Assembly (NCBI RefSeq): GCF_019059575.1
Contig: NW_024882954.1
Span: forward strand, 94,797-158,796
Direction of reading: 5' to 3'
DNA length: 64,000 nucleotides
Origin: Amphibalanus amphitrite
Taxonomy: Eukaryota > Arthropoda > Thecostraca > Balanomorpha > Balanidae
In this document: piece by piece, positions 23,015 through 33,287 of the stretch
How positions within the stretch are numbered: the stretch's first letter is position 1
Layout of the letters: each line of letters starts with the position of its first letter
Notes under the pieces: model-generated
Told to the model about the DNA's origin: nothing
The model's database searches: none
Seen by the model: the letters and a program-made list of their open reading frames with translations, nothing else
Program-made: the position numbers and the translations under genes

Positions 23015-23620
23015 GCTAGGCTGGGTTGGGTAAGTTTGGATCAAGTAGTAGGGGTTCCACCCGCACCACCTGTTTATAGCAGGTGTACCTAAACCACCAG
23101 CGACAGCTTCGTATAAGTAAGTTGCATTGGCATTTGGCACCACAACTATACGTACTTCTCAAATGTCTCAGCGAATGCTGGATTCGAAATAAGCTTAAAA
23201 AAATCCCTTAAAATCGTAAAATTTCAAACAGTCACCCGAAGTCACCAAACGTCAATGACCTTGACCTGGCCGACAACTGACAAGTCAACTTGAAACCCAT
23301 CATGCAGATGCATAGGACAACCATCAGTTCACATGTTGGCACGTTTATATGTAATCACAATTTTAGTCTTGAAACGCAATTTTATGTGCGCTAACATAAA
23401 CGGCAAATCATTTCGGTCTGCTATGGTCTCAGAAATCAGATCAAAGGTCAAAGATCATTTCAGGATCATGGACTAATGGAGAATGTGTAACCAGTAACGT
23501 AGATAAGTTCGAGGACACTCAAAGTTGCGACACGATCGGCCGCTTTTAGCGCGAGATAATCGCGAAAAAACGAGGGGTTTTATCGGACCCGCACCCCTAA
23601 AAGTGTGAGGGATAACCCGC
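23015..23620 (+). mobile_element. Diverged E-like TTAA element fragment
   Basis: The order of words matches the right half of E elements (TCACCAAACGTCAATGACC, GAAACCCATCATGC, GATCGGCCGCTTTTAGCGCGAG, AATCGCGAAAAAACGAGGGG). It closes with a weak hairpin and GTGAGGGATAACCC near 23617, where TTAA has become GATAA. It is heavily mutated. Confidence 0.45.
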
Positions 23621-23747
23621 ACACGGATAGCGACGGATATCCATCACACCTACCCCAGTAACTATATTTCCTACATGTAAGCATATGCTGGCGATATAAT
23701 GCAGTCAAAATTATCACAGTTACGTGCTTTGTCCCGGGCACCACAAA

Positions 23748-24718
23748 GGGTGTCCCAAAAGTAAGGTCATCATTTGTTTTGGCCACACTGCCAAAAATAC
23801 GCGATGGATAGATATAAATAGGACATCATATGAAAGAACATTTTATAAAATTTTATTCTGACATACATATGAGTCAATACATTGGCTCGTAGCCCCACAT
23901 TTGCTGCTTTTCTACATGGCTACCATTTCGGGCCGCGTGCATGAATAGACTACGTTTGACTTCCTCCACTATTCTGGAGCGATTCTCTGGTGAGATGCCG
24001 CCTATGTTTGCTCGAAGGGATCATCCTTTAGTTCTTCCCGGCTCGTTGGGTTGTCCTAAAAGACAATCTTTCTGTTGTGTATCCAGAGAATAAAAATATG
24101 AAGGTGTAACGTCAGGTGACCGCGGAGGCCATTCAATGGCGTTGCCCTGACTGAAAATTACGGGATCTCACATCCACTCTCGGAGACAATGCATGATCTT
24201 CAGGACGGTGCAAGCATAGTCTCCATCCTGCTGAAACCACTGCTGGCTGATGGTGTCGGCACAGCTGCGTTGCGACGAGCGGAAGAACCACTGGGAGGAC
24301 TCTCGGCCACCTCTCTTGATTTATTGTCACCCGATTCCCGCTGTCGTCCTCAGGACCTCGAAGCACAGGTGGCTAAGTATACATGCCCTGTGCGTACATT
24401 ATACCTTTTTTCTGACGTTTTACCGGTTGAGGCGAAACTATGCATGAGTTCAGAGATAGGACGAGCTGATAGGGTCTGCTTAGGGCCGAAAACTGGGCGG
24501 TATTTACCCTTTGTTTTAATGACGGACCCTAAGAGTTGAATTTCGACCTTCTCAGTTTTATGCCTACTGCTCGGTGTAGTTATGATCAAAAATGGTTTAA
24601 GCATGCAAGAAAATAATTTTATGGATGTACCTTGCACGTGTTAAAATTGGAAGTGATTCGGACTCTTACTTCTCGAGATATTTAAGTTTTAAATCATGAC
24701 CTTACTTTTGGGACACCC
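23748..24718 (-). mobile_element. Mariner/Tc1-like transposon relic
   Basis: Inverted ends are GGGTGTCCCAAAAGTAAGGT and ACCTTACTTTTGGGACACCC. On the minus strand, between about 24400 and 23880, the transposase remains can be read: WFQQDGDYACTVLKIMHCLRE followed after a stop by AIEWPPRSPDVTP, the second and third acidic blocks of IS630/Tc1/mariner DDE/D transposases. Several stops and frameshifts show it is dead. The first catalytic Asp region and the DNA-binding domain are not recognisable, so it is also internally deleted. Confidence 0.85.
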
Positions 24719-24725
24719 GGCTGAG

Positions 24726-25064
24726 GTACTCCTGAGCTGAATGTTCAAATTTTGTTCTCCTTTTCTTTTAAACTGAACTATATTGAACAAGATTTTCATT
24801 GGACAAGATTGTTGACGGCCCTCCTGTGAAACGAGACTCGATGAATTCTTAAACTCCCTAGTTATTTTGTAACAACCCTAGGTTCGTTGCATACTAACTA
24901 GGGAGGTTGCAACGACCCTAGTTTCGTTACAACGTACCGGAACGAGCAGTTATTTTGTAACGTCCCTAGGGTCGTTGCAAACAAACTGATCGTTCAGGGA
25001 GGTTACAACCACCCTAGGGTCGTTGCAAACTAACTGAAATCGCATACTCCCTGTAACATATATA
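24726..25064 (-). repeat. 335-bp terminal repeat Z, right copy, inverted
   Basis: This is the near-identical reverse complement of 20829-21163. It starts TACTCCTGAGCTGAATG, contains the same four CCTAGG-centred palindromes, and ends CTCCCTGTAACATATA. Outward it continues TACAAAGTT into a CT microsatellite, the same junction seen before the third copy. Confidence 0.85.
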
Positions 25065-25068
25065 CAAA

Positions 25069-25623
<555 letters not shown>

Positions 25624-25678
25624 AATTGATGAAATACTAGGACTTACTCCACAAGGAGATCGAATGGGTCGAATGGGT

Positions 25679-25739
<61 letters not shown>

Positions 25740-26137
25740 TTTGTATATATGTTACAGGGAGTATGCGATTTCAGTTAGTTTGCAACGACCCTAGGGTGGT
25801 TGTAACCTCCCTGAACGATCAGTTTGTTTGCAACGACCCTAGGGACGTTACAAAATAACTGCTCGTTCCGGTACGTTGTAACGAAACTAGGGTCGTTGCA
25901 ACCTCCCTAGTTAGTATGCAACGAACCTAGGGTTGTTACAAAATAACTAGGGAGTTTAAGAATTCATCGAGTCTCGTTTCACAGGAGGGCCGTCAACAAT
26001 CTTGTCCAATGAAAATCTTGTTCAATATAGTTCAGTTTAAAAGAAAAGGAGAACAAAATTTGAACATTGAACAAAATTTGATTCGAATGCGACCCATTCG
26101 ATCTCCTTGTGGAGTAAGTCCTAGTATTTCATCAATT
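25624..26137 (+). mobile_element. 514-bp MITE with 48-bp perfect inverted ends
   Basis: The 48 bp at 25624-25671 (starting AATTGATGAAATACTAGG) reappear exactly, reversed, at 26090-26137. Between them are a short repeat of GAATGGGTCG, a (GA)n run at 25681-25738, and a third Z repeat (25744-26067) with its four CCTAGG palindromes. So this element carries the Z sequence as its body. No ORF and no clear target duplication. Confidence 0.85.
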
Positions 26138-27039
26138 TTTTTAACTATTGTACTAGTATTTAATAATTTCATAATTTTATAATTGTGCTTACGCTTTATG
26201 TTGATATTAGTGATAAATCCTTAGATAAAGTAAATCGATGTGATATTTAATAGAAAAATAGCAAACTAACGCACCATTCATTCGAAAGCTGGGGAACCTA
26301 CTAAAAAGAACTACTAAAATTCCTGAGGAACCAAAGGATCAAATGGGTATCAAATAGATGCCTGCTATTCCGTCGTGAAAACGGCCATTGTTGAATTGTT
26401 TATTATGTGATGGTAGGCACTATATATCATGACTAATGATAATGCAGGCATTTGACTGTGTTTTATTTAGTGGAAGTGTATCTTGCAAGGCGCATGTGCT
26501 GTCAAAAACTCTATTTTGAATGAGTCGATTTGGCGTCGATTATTTAAAATGTGTCTATTTGAATTTTGAATGTGATTTGACAAAGATCCGTGATCGAAAA
26601 TTTATCATTTCTGTAATTGACTTTTTGTAAAATATATCCTACATACAATTTCAAGGAGAGGTCATTCACAAAGTATTTTAAAATACAGGGGATGGTTAAA
26701 GGCCGGCATCTGGTCTTCAGAATCCAGTGCGGGGCCCTCAGAGGCTAATATGGGCCTTTACAGGCCAGCATAGGGCCTCAGAGGTCAGTGTGGGACCCTC
26801 AAAGACCGGCATGGGCCAGCAGGGTAGCGCGCTACAAGGCCAAGGATGTAACAAGTAGATTAAGGTAAAAAAAAAGCCGTATTTAGATCAAGAGGACGCG
26901 CCAAAAGTAAGCTGACCATGCCTCCTAAAAAGAGGCAGCGAGCATCACTTACCTATTCGATTTCTGGTTCAAGGAGCAATCATAGTAAGTTTAACTCTGC
27001 ACTTTTGCAGTCTTCTTAAAATTTTAAATGTATGTAGAC
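26138..27039. other. AT-rich intergenic with a GGCC minisatellite and an exon-like scrap
   Basis: 26703-26820 holds about five degenerate 23-bp units built on GGGCCCTCAGAGGCCAGCAT. At 26918-26984 an ATG in good context opens a Lys/Arg-rich peptide (MPPKKRQRASLTYS) running straight into a consensus donor GTAAGT at 26985. It could be the first exon of a small gene or a chance hit; nothing downstream supports it. The rest shows nothing. Confidence 0.4.
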
Positions 27040-27299
27040 TAGAGATGTCAATCGGATACCAACTTTTTGGTATACCGATACCAAACTGATACCAACTTGG
27101 TATTTGGTATTTTGATCCTAATGTTGTTGGTATTTTGTTGGTATTACGAATCCGGCTAATGTATAAGAGGATACGAATTCGGTAAAAAGTTGGTATTTCC
27201 CTCATGTTCCCAAGTTGGTTTGGTTTCGGTATTTTTCATGGTTTTGGTTGGCATTTGGTTTGGTATCGGTATCCTGATTTTCCGTTATTGATATCAATA
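27040..27299. mobile_element. hAT-like MITE J2
   Basis: 260 bp starting TAGAGATGTCAATCGG and ending ATTGATATCAATA, rich in GGTATCGGTAT words. An 8-bp target duplication with one mismatch flanks it (ATGTAGAC 27032-27039, ATGTAAAC 27300-27307). J1 (27956-28217) is the same family and size. Confidence 0.78.
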
Positions 27300-27413
27300 A
27301 TGTAAACAATAGGCATACCTATCAGGTGAAATACACACGAAATACCATATCACACACGACAAACGTTTAACTATAAATGGCACAGTTGGTTGACTGTGAA
27401 AGTGACATAGGCC

Positions 27414-27711
27414 TTAACCCGCCCCCCCCCTCCCCCCAGTCGCAGGTGAAAATGGTTGCACCCCAAAACAAGTGATTGGGTCTGCCCTTGGGCAGGGGAG
27501 CGGCGAAAAATTTTGCCCACCCAGTGAAAAATCCTTGGAGGAGGCCCTGATTGCCGTAGTTCAATGTTTTGCATCAAAATCGGCCGAACATGTCAAATAG
27601 ATGCAGGCGAAGGTACTGACAGTTTCGTGTTGATACGTTCAGCGGCTTAGAAGATATTGCAGAAAAACGAGAGGGGGGCTATAAATAGCCCCCCAGTGGG
27701 GCGCGGGTTAA
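27414..27711. mobile_element. Short TTAA element I (298 bp)
   Basis: TTAACCCGCCCCCC at the left and CCCAGTGGGGCGCGGGTTAA at the right, with a C-run at the left and a GGGGGGCT..AGCCCCCC hairpin at the right. The short interior lacks the usual AGGTCA array. Probably an internally deleted derivative. Confidence 0.6.
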
Positions 27712-27918
27712 TCAAAATGCATCATATCGCACGTCATTCGAACCGCCTGATCACAAGGAACACAGCGACACCGTTTTTGAAACTCTAGCCTCATTTTGTG
27801 CCAGGTTATTAGCAAAAACGTAGTTTGACCTTAGTTGACCTCAGTTGACCCGACCCAAGCGTTCTTGTAGCTTCCAAACACCAAGTAGATGTAAATCAAG
27901 GTAGTAAAACACAAAACT

Positions 27919-29369
27919 TTAACCTTGGCCCCAGTGGGGGGGGGGGCACATGTTACAGTGATGTCAATTAGGGAAAATCAGAATACCGATACCAAACCAA
28001 ATACCAACTAAAACCACGGGAAAATACCGAAACCAAACCAACTTGGGAAAATAGGGGAAATACCAACTTTTTACCGATTTCATAGCCTCTTATACATTAG
28101 TGAGGGTTTATGATACCAACAAAATACCGAACACATTACGATTGAAATACAAAATACCAAGTTGGCATCGGTTTGGTATTGGTATACCAGAAAGTTGGTA
28201 TCCGATTGACATCTCTAATATGTTACCACCCTGTCGCGTTTTTTGCACGTGAATAAAAAACCGCGGCGCGTAGCGCCGCGCCGCTCGGGGTAGGTTTTGG
28301 TACATCAATTTTGGACAATGTGTGAATTTTTTGACCCCAGGTCATGTCAGGTCAGGTCACCAGGTCAAGTTAACTGACCAAGCCTAAAAAAGTTTGCAAT
28401 CATGCCCAGCATGCAGTGTTTGTCAGAAAGGTTTCAAGCTTGGTGGATTGCATGCTGTTATGGGCGCCTACAATTTTTATATCTCAGATTTTTTATATCC
28501 GTGACCTAAGGTCAGGTCAGTGGCGTGACCTTTCCATTACAAGTCAATGGAGAAAAATGAAAATGCCTCTAGATCCGTGTGTACGCATAGGAACAGTCAA
28601 AATATTTTAGAATCACAATGATTTGGACCATCCGTGATGACCAAGGTGTCATTTTTGCTGATAGCCTCTAGAGAGGTCATCCGAGGTCATTTGAGGCTAC
28701 AAACAGATTTTTGCCAATAACTCGCGATTGGAAAGAGATAGAACGCTGGGGATGGTCTCATTGTGTTTGTCTTGTTGAGACGCATCGACTGATATGCAAC
28801 ATGACCTTTTTCGGTCAGGTCATGACCTTGACCTGAGGTCAAATTTTCAAGTTAACCTTTCAAGGTCAAATTATAGTTCATTCGACGCGTCTCGGCGAGA
28901 GGAACACGATTCTGGCAATAGAAATGCCGTGGCTGTTTGTAGTTAAAAGTTATTGTCGAAAAACACTCTTCGTAAAAACAGCTATTTTGGAGTTTTTGCC
29001 CTCTGGAGGCTAAACCGTTGACCTGAGGTCAATTTTGATAATGACCTTATCAAAAGAAGAGTTCAAAAGCTATCGATTGGTTCTCCATGCGTTTTTCTAG
29101 CTATTATAGTTTTTGAGATAACGGCATGTTTTCTAAAAAATATAATGACAATTGGCAAATTTTGACCTTTGATGACCTCTGGTGACCCCAATATTGCTCT
29201 AAGATGAAAATGACTGAAATACTTTCAAACGTACGCATTGAGAGGAGCTATCGACTGCTTTTTACCGCGTCTTTCTAGCCCTCTTAGTTTTTGAGTTAGA
29301 GGTGGGTGGTAACATATGCCCCCCACTAGGGCGAAGTTGGCTGAGACCGCCACTGCGGGCGCGGGTTAA
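27919..29369 (+). mobile_element. TTAA element K, diverged A family, carrying hAT MITE J1
   Basis: It runs from TTAACCTTGGCCCCAGTGGG to CACTGCGGGCGCGGGTTAA. After J1 is removed it has the layout of A elements: a GC hairpin (CGGCGCG-TAG-CGCCGCG near 28266), GGTACATCAATTTT, CAATGG.GAAAAATGAAAATG, CGACTGATATGCAACATGACC and GACCTTTGATGACCTCTGGTGACC. Divergence from A2 is high, so it is an older copy. Confidence 0.78.
27956..28217. mobile_element. hAT-like MITE J1, inserted in K
   Basis: 262 bp, starting CAGTGATGTCAATT and ending ATTGACATCTCTA, with a GGTAT-rich interior like J2. Target duplication of 8 bp with one mismatch (ACATGTTA 27948-27955, ATATGTTA 28218-28225), as expected for hAT elements. 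Confidence 0.82.
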
Positions 29370-30352
29370 AAGAAAGCACAAATCTCTCATCTTTACACAT
29401 TCAGGCAAATTTCCTTAAAAATTGTCATGAACTCTAGATGACCTCAGGCCAACCAAATTTGAAATACAGGGGTGCATATGATGGCACTCGGTGACCTGAG
29501 CATATCCTGCAAGTTTGAATAAAATCGATGAAAAACTCTAGTATCCATGAACTAGTATCCATACTAGTAGAACTAGTATCCATGAACTCTAGTATCCATG
29601 AATTTTAGTGCCATTTTGACTATGTACCGGTTTTTGTGACCTTGTGACCTGACCTCAAGTCACTGGAATCTAAAACTCCCAGGTCGTGTGTGAAATAGAT
29701 GCCCCAAGTTGTGTCTGAAATTCAGTAGCGCTACTTGCCATAGCACCCACGCTATCAACAAATAACTCTGTCATTCAGTTGCCGCTATGTCCAATTTTCC
29801 CCTGACCTTGTACCGTTTTTTTGTGAATTGGTGACCTGACCTAAAAAGACTGGGACTTGAAATTTTCAGGATATGTGCGGAAAGGTTGCCCCAGAGGGTA
29901 TGCCAAATTTGGCGGCGCAACGCGTTGCTGTTTTTACGTTATTTGCGAAAAACTTTAGAGGGGTTGCATCAACCCCCTCGTCGGGCGAGGGTTAAGATGT
30001 GCTTAACTTCTTAAGCACACTTACGCAAGCAAAAAGTATATCGTTCGTCGCGCCTTGACGTGCTGAGTTCACTGGTGCTTTCGTTTTTGCTCTACCTTAA
30101 TTAGATCAAAAGTTTGAAGCGAAAAACTTTTGACCTGTTTTAGCGAAATTTTTACTCTTATACCCCAAACCCCCTGAATATTGACCTAGAGCAACCAAAT
30201 TTGCACAGGGGCGAGAATTCCAGGGGGCCCACCCACCTACCAAATTTGTTGTTTCTAGGTGCCATATGAGCCAATCGTGAAGGGAGGGGGTCGCATCAAC
30301 CCCCCCATGCCAGGCCGTGTTATGAAAAATGCACTGCCAGGGCGAGGGTTAA
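29370..30352. mobile_element. Two TTAA-element right ends and a short tandem repeat
   Basis: Right ends close at 29995 (CTCGTCGGGCGAGGGTTAA) and 30352 (TGCCAGGGCGAGGGTTAA, with a second copy TGCCAGGCCG 30 bp inward). Matching left ends are not visible. Bases 29536-29602 hold four to five copies of an ACTAGTATCCATGA unit. AGGTCA motifs run throughout; there is no ORF. Confidence 0.5.
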
Positions 30353-30647
30353 TGCATGGGACCAACATCATATCACATGTCTGAACGCTTGAAACTACGA
30401 AGACTGCATACGCGCGGCTAATGCGAGCCGACATACGCCGAATCGCGATCCCGGCCAAACATGGTCTCGAAAAGTAGGTTACAGGTCAAAGGTCATTTGG
30501 GTCAGGGTCGTGAAGTATTCAGGGCAGGTGAAAAATTGATTACGCGAGGGTACTGAAAGTTTCGTCGCGATCGGCCGCTTTTTACGCGAGTTATTTGCGA
30601 AAAACCTTGGGGGAGGGGTGCATAAACTGTTTGCTGGCGGGGGTTAA
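30353..30647 (+). mobile_element. E-family right end
   Basis: Matches E5 (46110-46400) closely: GCGCGGCTAATGCGAGCCGACATACGC (words within), CCGGCCAAACATGGTCTCG, GTTTCGTCGCGATC.GCCGCTTTTTACGCGAG, then a G-run and GGCGGGGGTTAA. It joins the preceding element at TTAATGCATGG, a spot that reads CTAATGCATGG in other E copies, so the preceding element was inserted there. Confidence 0.65.
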
Positions 30648-30688
30648 TATCCGCATGGCTTGTAATAGGTAACGTTCCCGTTGTTTTC

Positions 30689-32022
30689 CATTTCAAAAAT
30701 AGTGCAGGTGATTTCGACGGTTCGGCATAGTGCCTTCATATATTGAATCGCGGCACGATATTCGTCATTGTGCACCCCACTCCGTCATAGTGTAGTTAAA
30801 AGTGGCCCAGGTTCAGACATATTGGACTTAGTGCAAATAATAATTCGTCAGGTTAATTTAATTTCGACATACGGCATGTGCTTACGGCAATGTTCAAATA
30901 AATCCAGCACGGTATAAATAAGCGATTATGTAAGCAAATCTCATCTTCCTACGCAACTTAAGCCCTCAGCAAAGCTCTGGACCTATTGAAGAATGTGGGA
31001 TGTCACGTGAACGTGAAATGCGCTACACTTTTTTACGGCCAAATATAGAAATAGTGCACACAGTTCAGTAATAGCGCAACCGATTTCGACAGTTCGGCAT
31101 AGTGCACCTCTAGTTCGGCCAAGTGCATGATATTCGGTAATAGTGCACACGTTTCAAAAGAAGAGCAATCAATTTAGAAGATGGTGCGTTCAAATTCAGT
31201 GAGCCGTAGGTTCAATTTCGTCATCGTGCACGGTTTCGTCATGTGGCCTGATAGTCGGCGTCCAGCAAAGCGATTTAGGCGATGTTCAAGTGAATTCGCT
31301 GCTAGATTGGGAAAATATTTTTGAAAGCCCGTATCTGTCTGTCAAGAGTAGCGTGAATCTTGTTCAAAAACCTGCTCAAATGCAGTTTCAGCTCTCAGGA
31401 ATTAACTCATCATTAGTCTCGCTCTAAGAACTCGGTGACACGGTCAAGTGGCGGTCACGTGGCATTCAGGGCTTCTGAATCGGGTGCATAACTTCGTTGC
31501 TGGTTCAAAAAGATCAGAAATGCTATGGATTCTTGTTATCGCCTTTCAGCATCATGGCGAATTTGATTGAACAAAGCCGAAAAAATATTGCTCATGCCGA
31601 ATATAAAAGCACCCGACGAATTATGTGCACTATGTCTTATATGATTGAAGCTAAGACACCCAGATGAAACATTAAATACCCTTTACCTTTTGCATTCAGA
31701 GCAGTGGCTACTTGACTTTTTTGCGTTGCTGACTGACTACGAGTGTCATTGGAGGCTCAGGTAGCGTGAAATGTCAAATAAAAATAGTTATTATTTATTT
31801 ATGCAATGCCGTCTTACTGAACAGTGCCTAAATTACATGCGGGACCCCGAAATTGAAACGATCTGACGAATAATGTGCGATATGTCTAATATGCCTGAAC
31901 CTGTGTCACTTTAAACCTGCACTATGACGAAATGGCTGCAATATGGCGAATATCGTGCCGCGATTCAATATATGAATGCACTATGCCGTACTGTCGAAAT
32001 CGCCTGCACTATTTTTGAAATG
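30689..32022. mobile_element. Inverted-repeat element L with TTCGGCATAGTGC motifs
   Basis: About 85 bp at 30689 (CATTTCAAAAATAGTGCAGG...TTCGGCATAGTGC...GAATCGCGGCACGATATTCG) recurs reversed ending at 32022. A degenerate unit TTCGG(C/T)ATAGTGCAC of about 20 bp is tandemly repeated near the ends. No protein-coding frame. Family unassigned. Confidence 0.65.
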
Positions 32023-32472
32023 TGTGCACTGCCGCCTAAATTGGGCCTTTTCATTACATTCATTAAAATCTCATTAACTTTATTAGCGGTAAAATTTCAA
32101 TAATTTAGTAAAATTTCATTAGCAGCTTGTTTGAACGGCACCACGCTACACTTGATGAACAGCAAGAGCGTTGTCAAAAATATTTTCTAGATGGGGCACC
32201 GAATTCGCGTGAGGGTTAACTAAATTGCTTTGCGGTACGCCGAATACCAATGCATATGACGAAGCAATGCACTCTGGCGAAACTGAAATCGCAACTACTG
32301 AAAATGAATGCATTCTCTTTTAAATTGCTTGCACTGTTTCGGAGCCGTGTGCACTTTTACTGAATTTCATGCACTCGGCCCAAGAAGCGGTGCACTATGC
32401 CGAACTGTCGAAATGGTTGCACTATTTCTGAACTGTGTGCACTATTTCTATATTTGGCCGTAAAAAGGTGTA
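31024..32472. mobile_element. Inverted-repeat element M interlocked with L
   Basis: About 130 bp at 31024 (TACACTTTTTTACGGCC, then ATAGAAATAGTGCACACAG) recurs reversed ending at 32472. It uses the same TTCGGCATAGTGCAC units as L, and the ends of L and M alternate (L, M, L, M). The right border abuts D2 sequence. A TTAA-type right end (CGTGAGGGTTAA, 32219) lies inside. Confidence 0.6.
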
Positions 32473-33203
32473 TATATGATGGTCCATAGCACCTACTATC
32501 AACATACCAAATTTGAGATTGATACCTCTTTTTTGGCCAAGTTATAGCGAAAACACTGTTCAAAATTGATGACGGTAAATTTTCAAACTCAAATTTTAGC
32601 AATTCTAGACCACGTAGCGCAAAACAATGACCACCATTAGAATCCCCGTGACGAGCTGCATTGAATCGACACCCATTTCATGCAAAATATCAACTTCAAA
32701 ATTTGACCTAATTTGACCTAACCTTGAACTGACCTTCACCAGAACATGACCTAAACTGGCCCCAAAGGTTGCCTGACCCACATAATCGCATTGGTCATGT
32801 AAAATGGACCATAAACATGTATTACACGACACTTTCATAGTGTGACCCTCAGTGACCTCAACTCTGTGACCTGGCCTGGTATCAGTGGCATCAGTTAGTA
32901 AAAGATGTGTTTGACGGACAATTCTTCATTGATGATTTTTAATGGTATTCCTTTTTACTCGATTTTAGAACACATTTCTTGAAATGCCTGTAAACGGTAA
33001 AATTGGACTTTCGACCTGACCTGTGGGCTGTGACGTCATCGGTTAGGCCGAGGTCAATGAAATTAGGTCACAAGGTAGTTCCCTGTTGGGGCTATCCAAC
33101 GCCATTTGAATTTTGAAAGTCGGTCGGTAATTTTCTGAGATCTTAGGGGGGCCTAAACGCCCCCCCCCCCTACGGGTGGTAGGGTACGGCGATAGCTGGT
33201 TAA
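32473..33203 (-). mobile_element. TTAA element D2, partial
   Basis: In reverse it aligns with D3 from its left end (hairpin plus AAGATCTCAGAAA) through CGTTTACA.GCATTTCAAGAAATG, CACATAATCGCATT and into CAAATTTGAGAT.GATACCTCTTTTTTGGCCA, where element M begins. It ends at TTAA 33200-33203 next to the GTPase exon. Confidence 0.75.
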
Positions 33204-33287
33204 CGGTGTTGGTGGCACCGCTAATATCCGTATGACTAAAAACTCAAGGCTTGCAAACCGTAACGTTTCCGTATTTTCCCATTTCAG

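Noticed and set aside
20829..25064. A large Maverick/Polinton-type element between the inverted Z repeats
   Set aside because: The interior holds only TTAA elements and a mariner relic, none of the expected polymerase, integrase or capsid genes. The pair may simply be two solo copies in opposite orientation.
32605..32838. Short ORFs within TTAA elements recurring between copies (for example 3587-3865, 15302-15721, 37896-38258)
   Set aside because: They recur only because the elements are copies; frames are broken in diverged members and the peptides look random.
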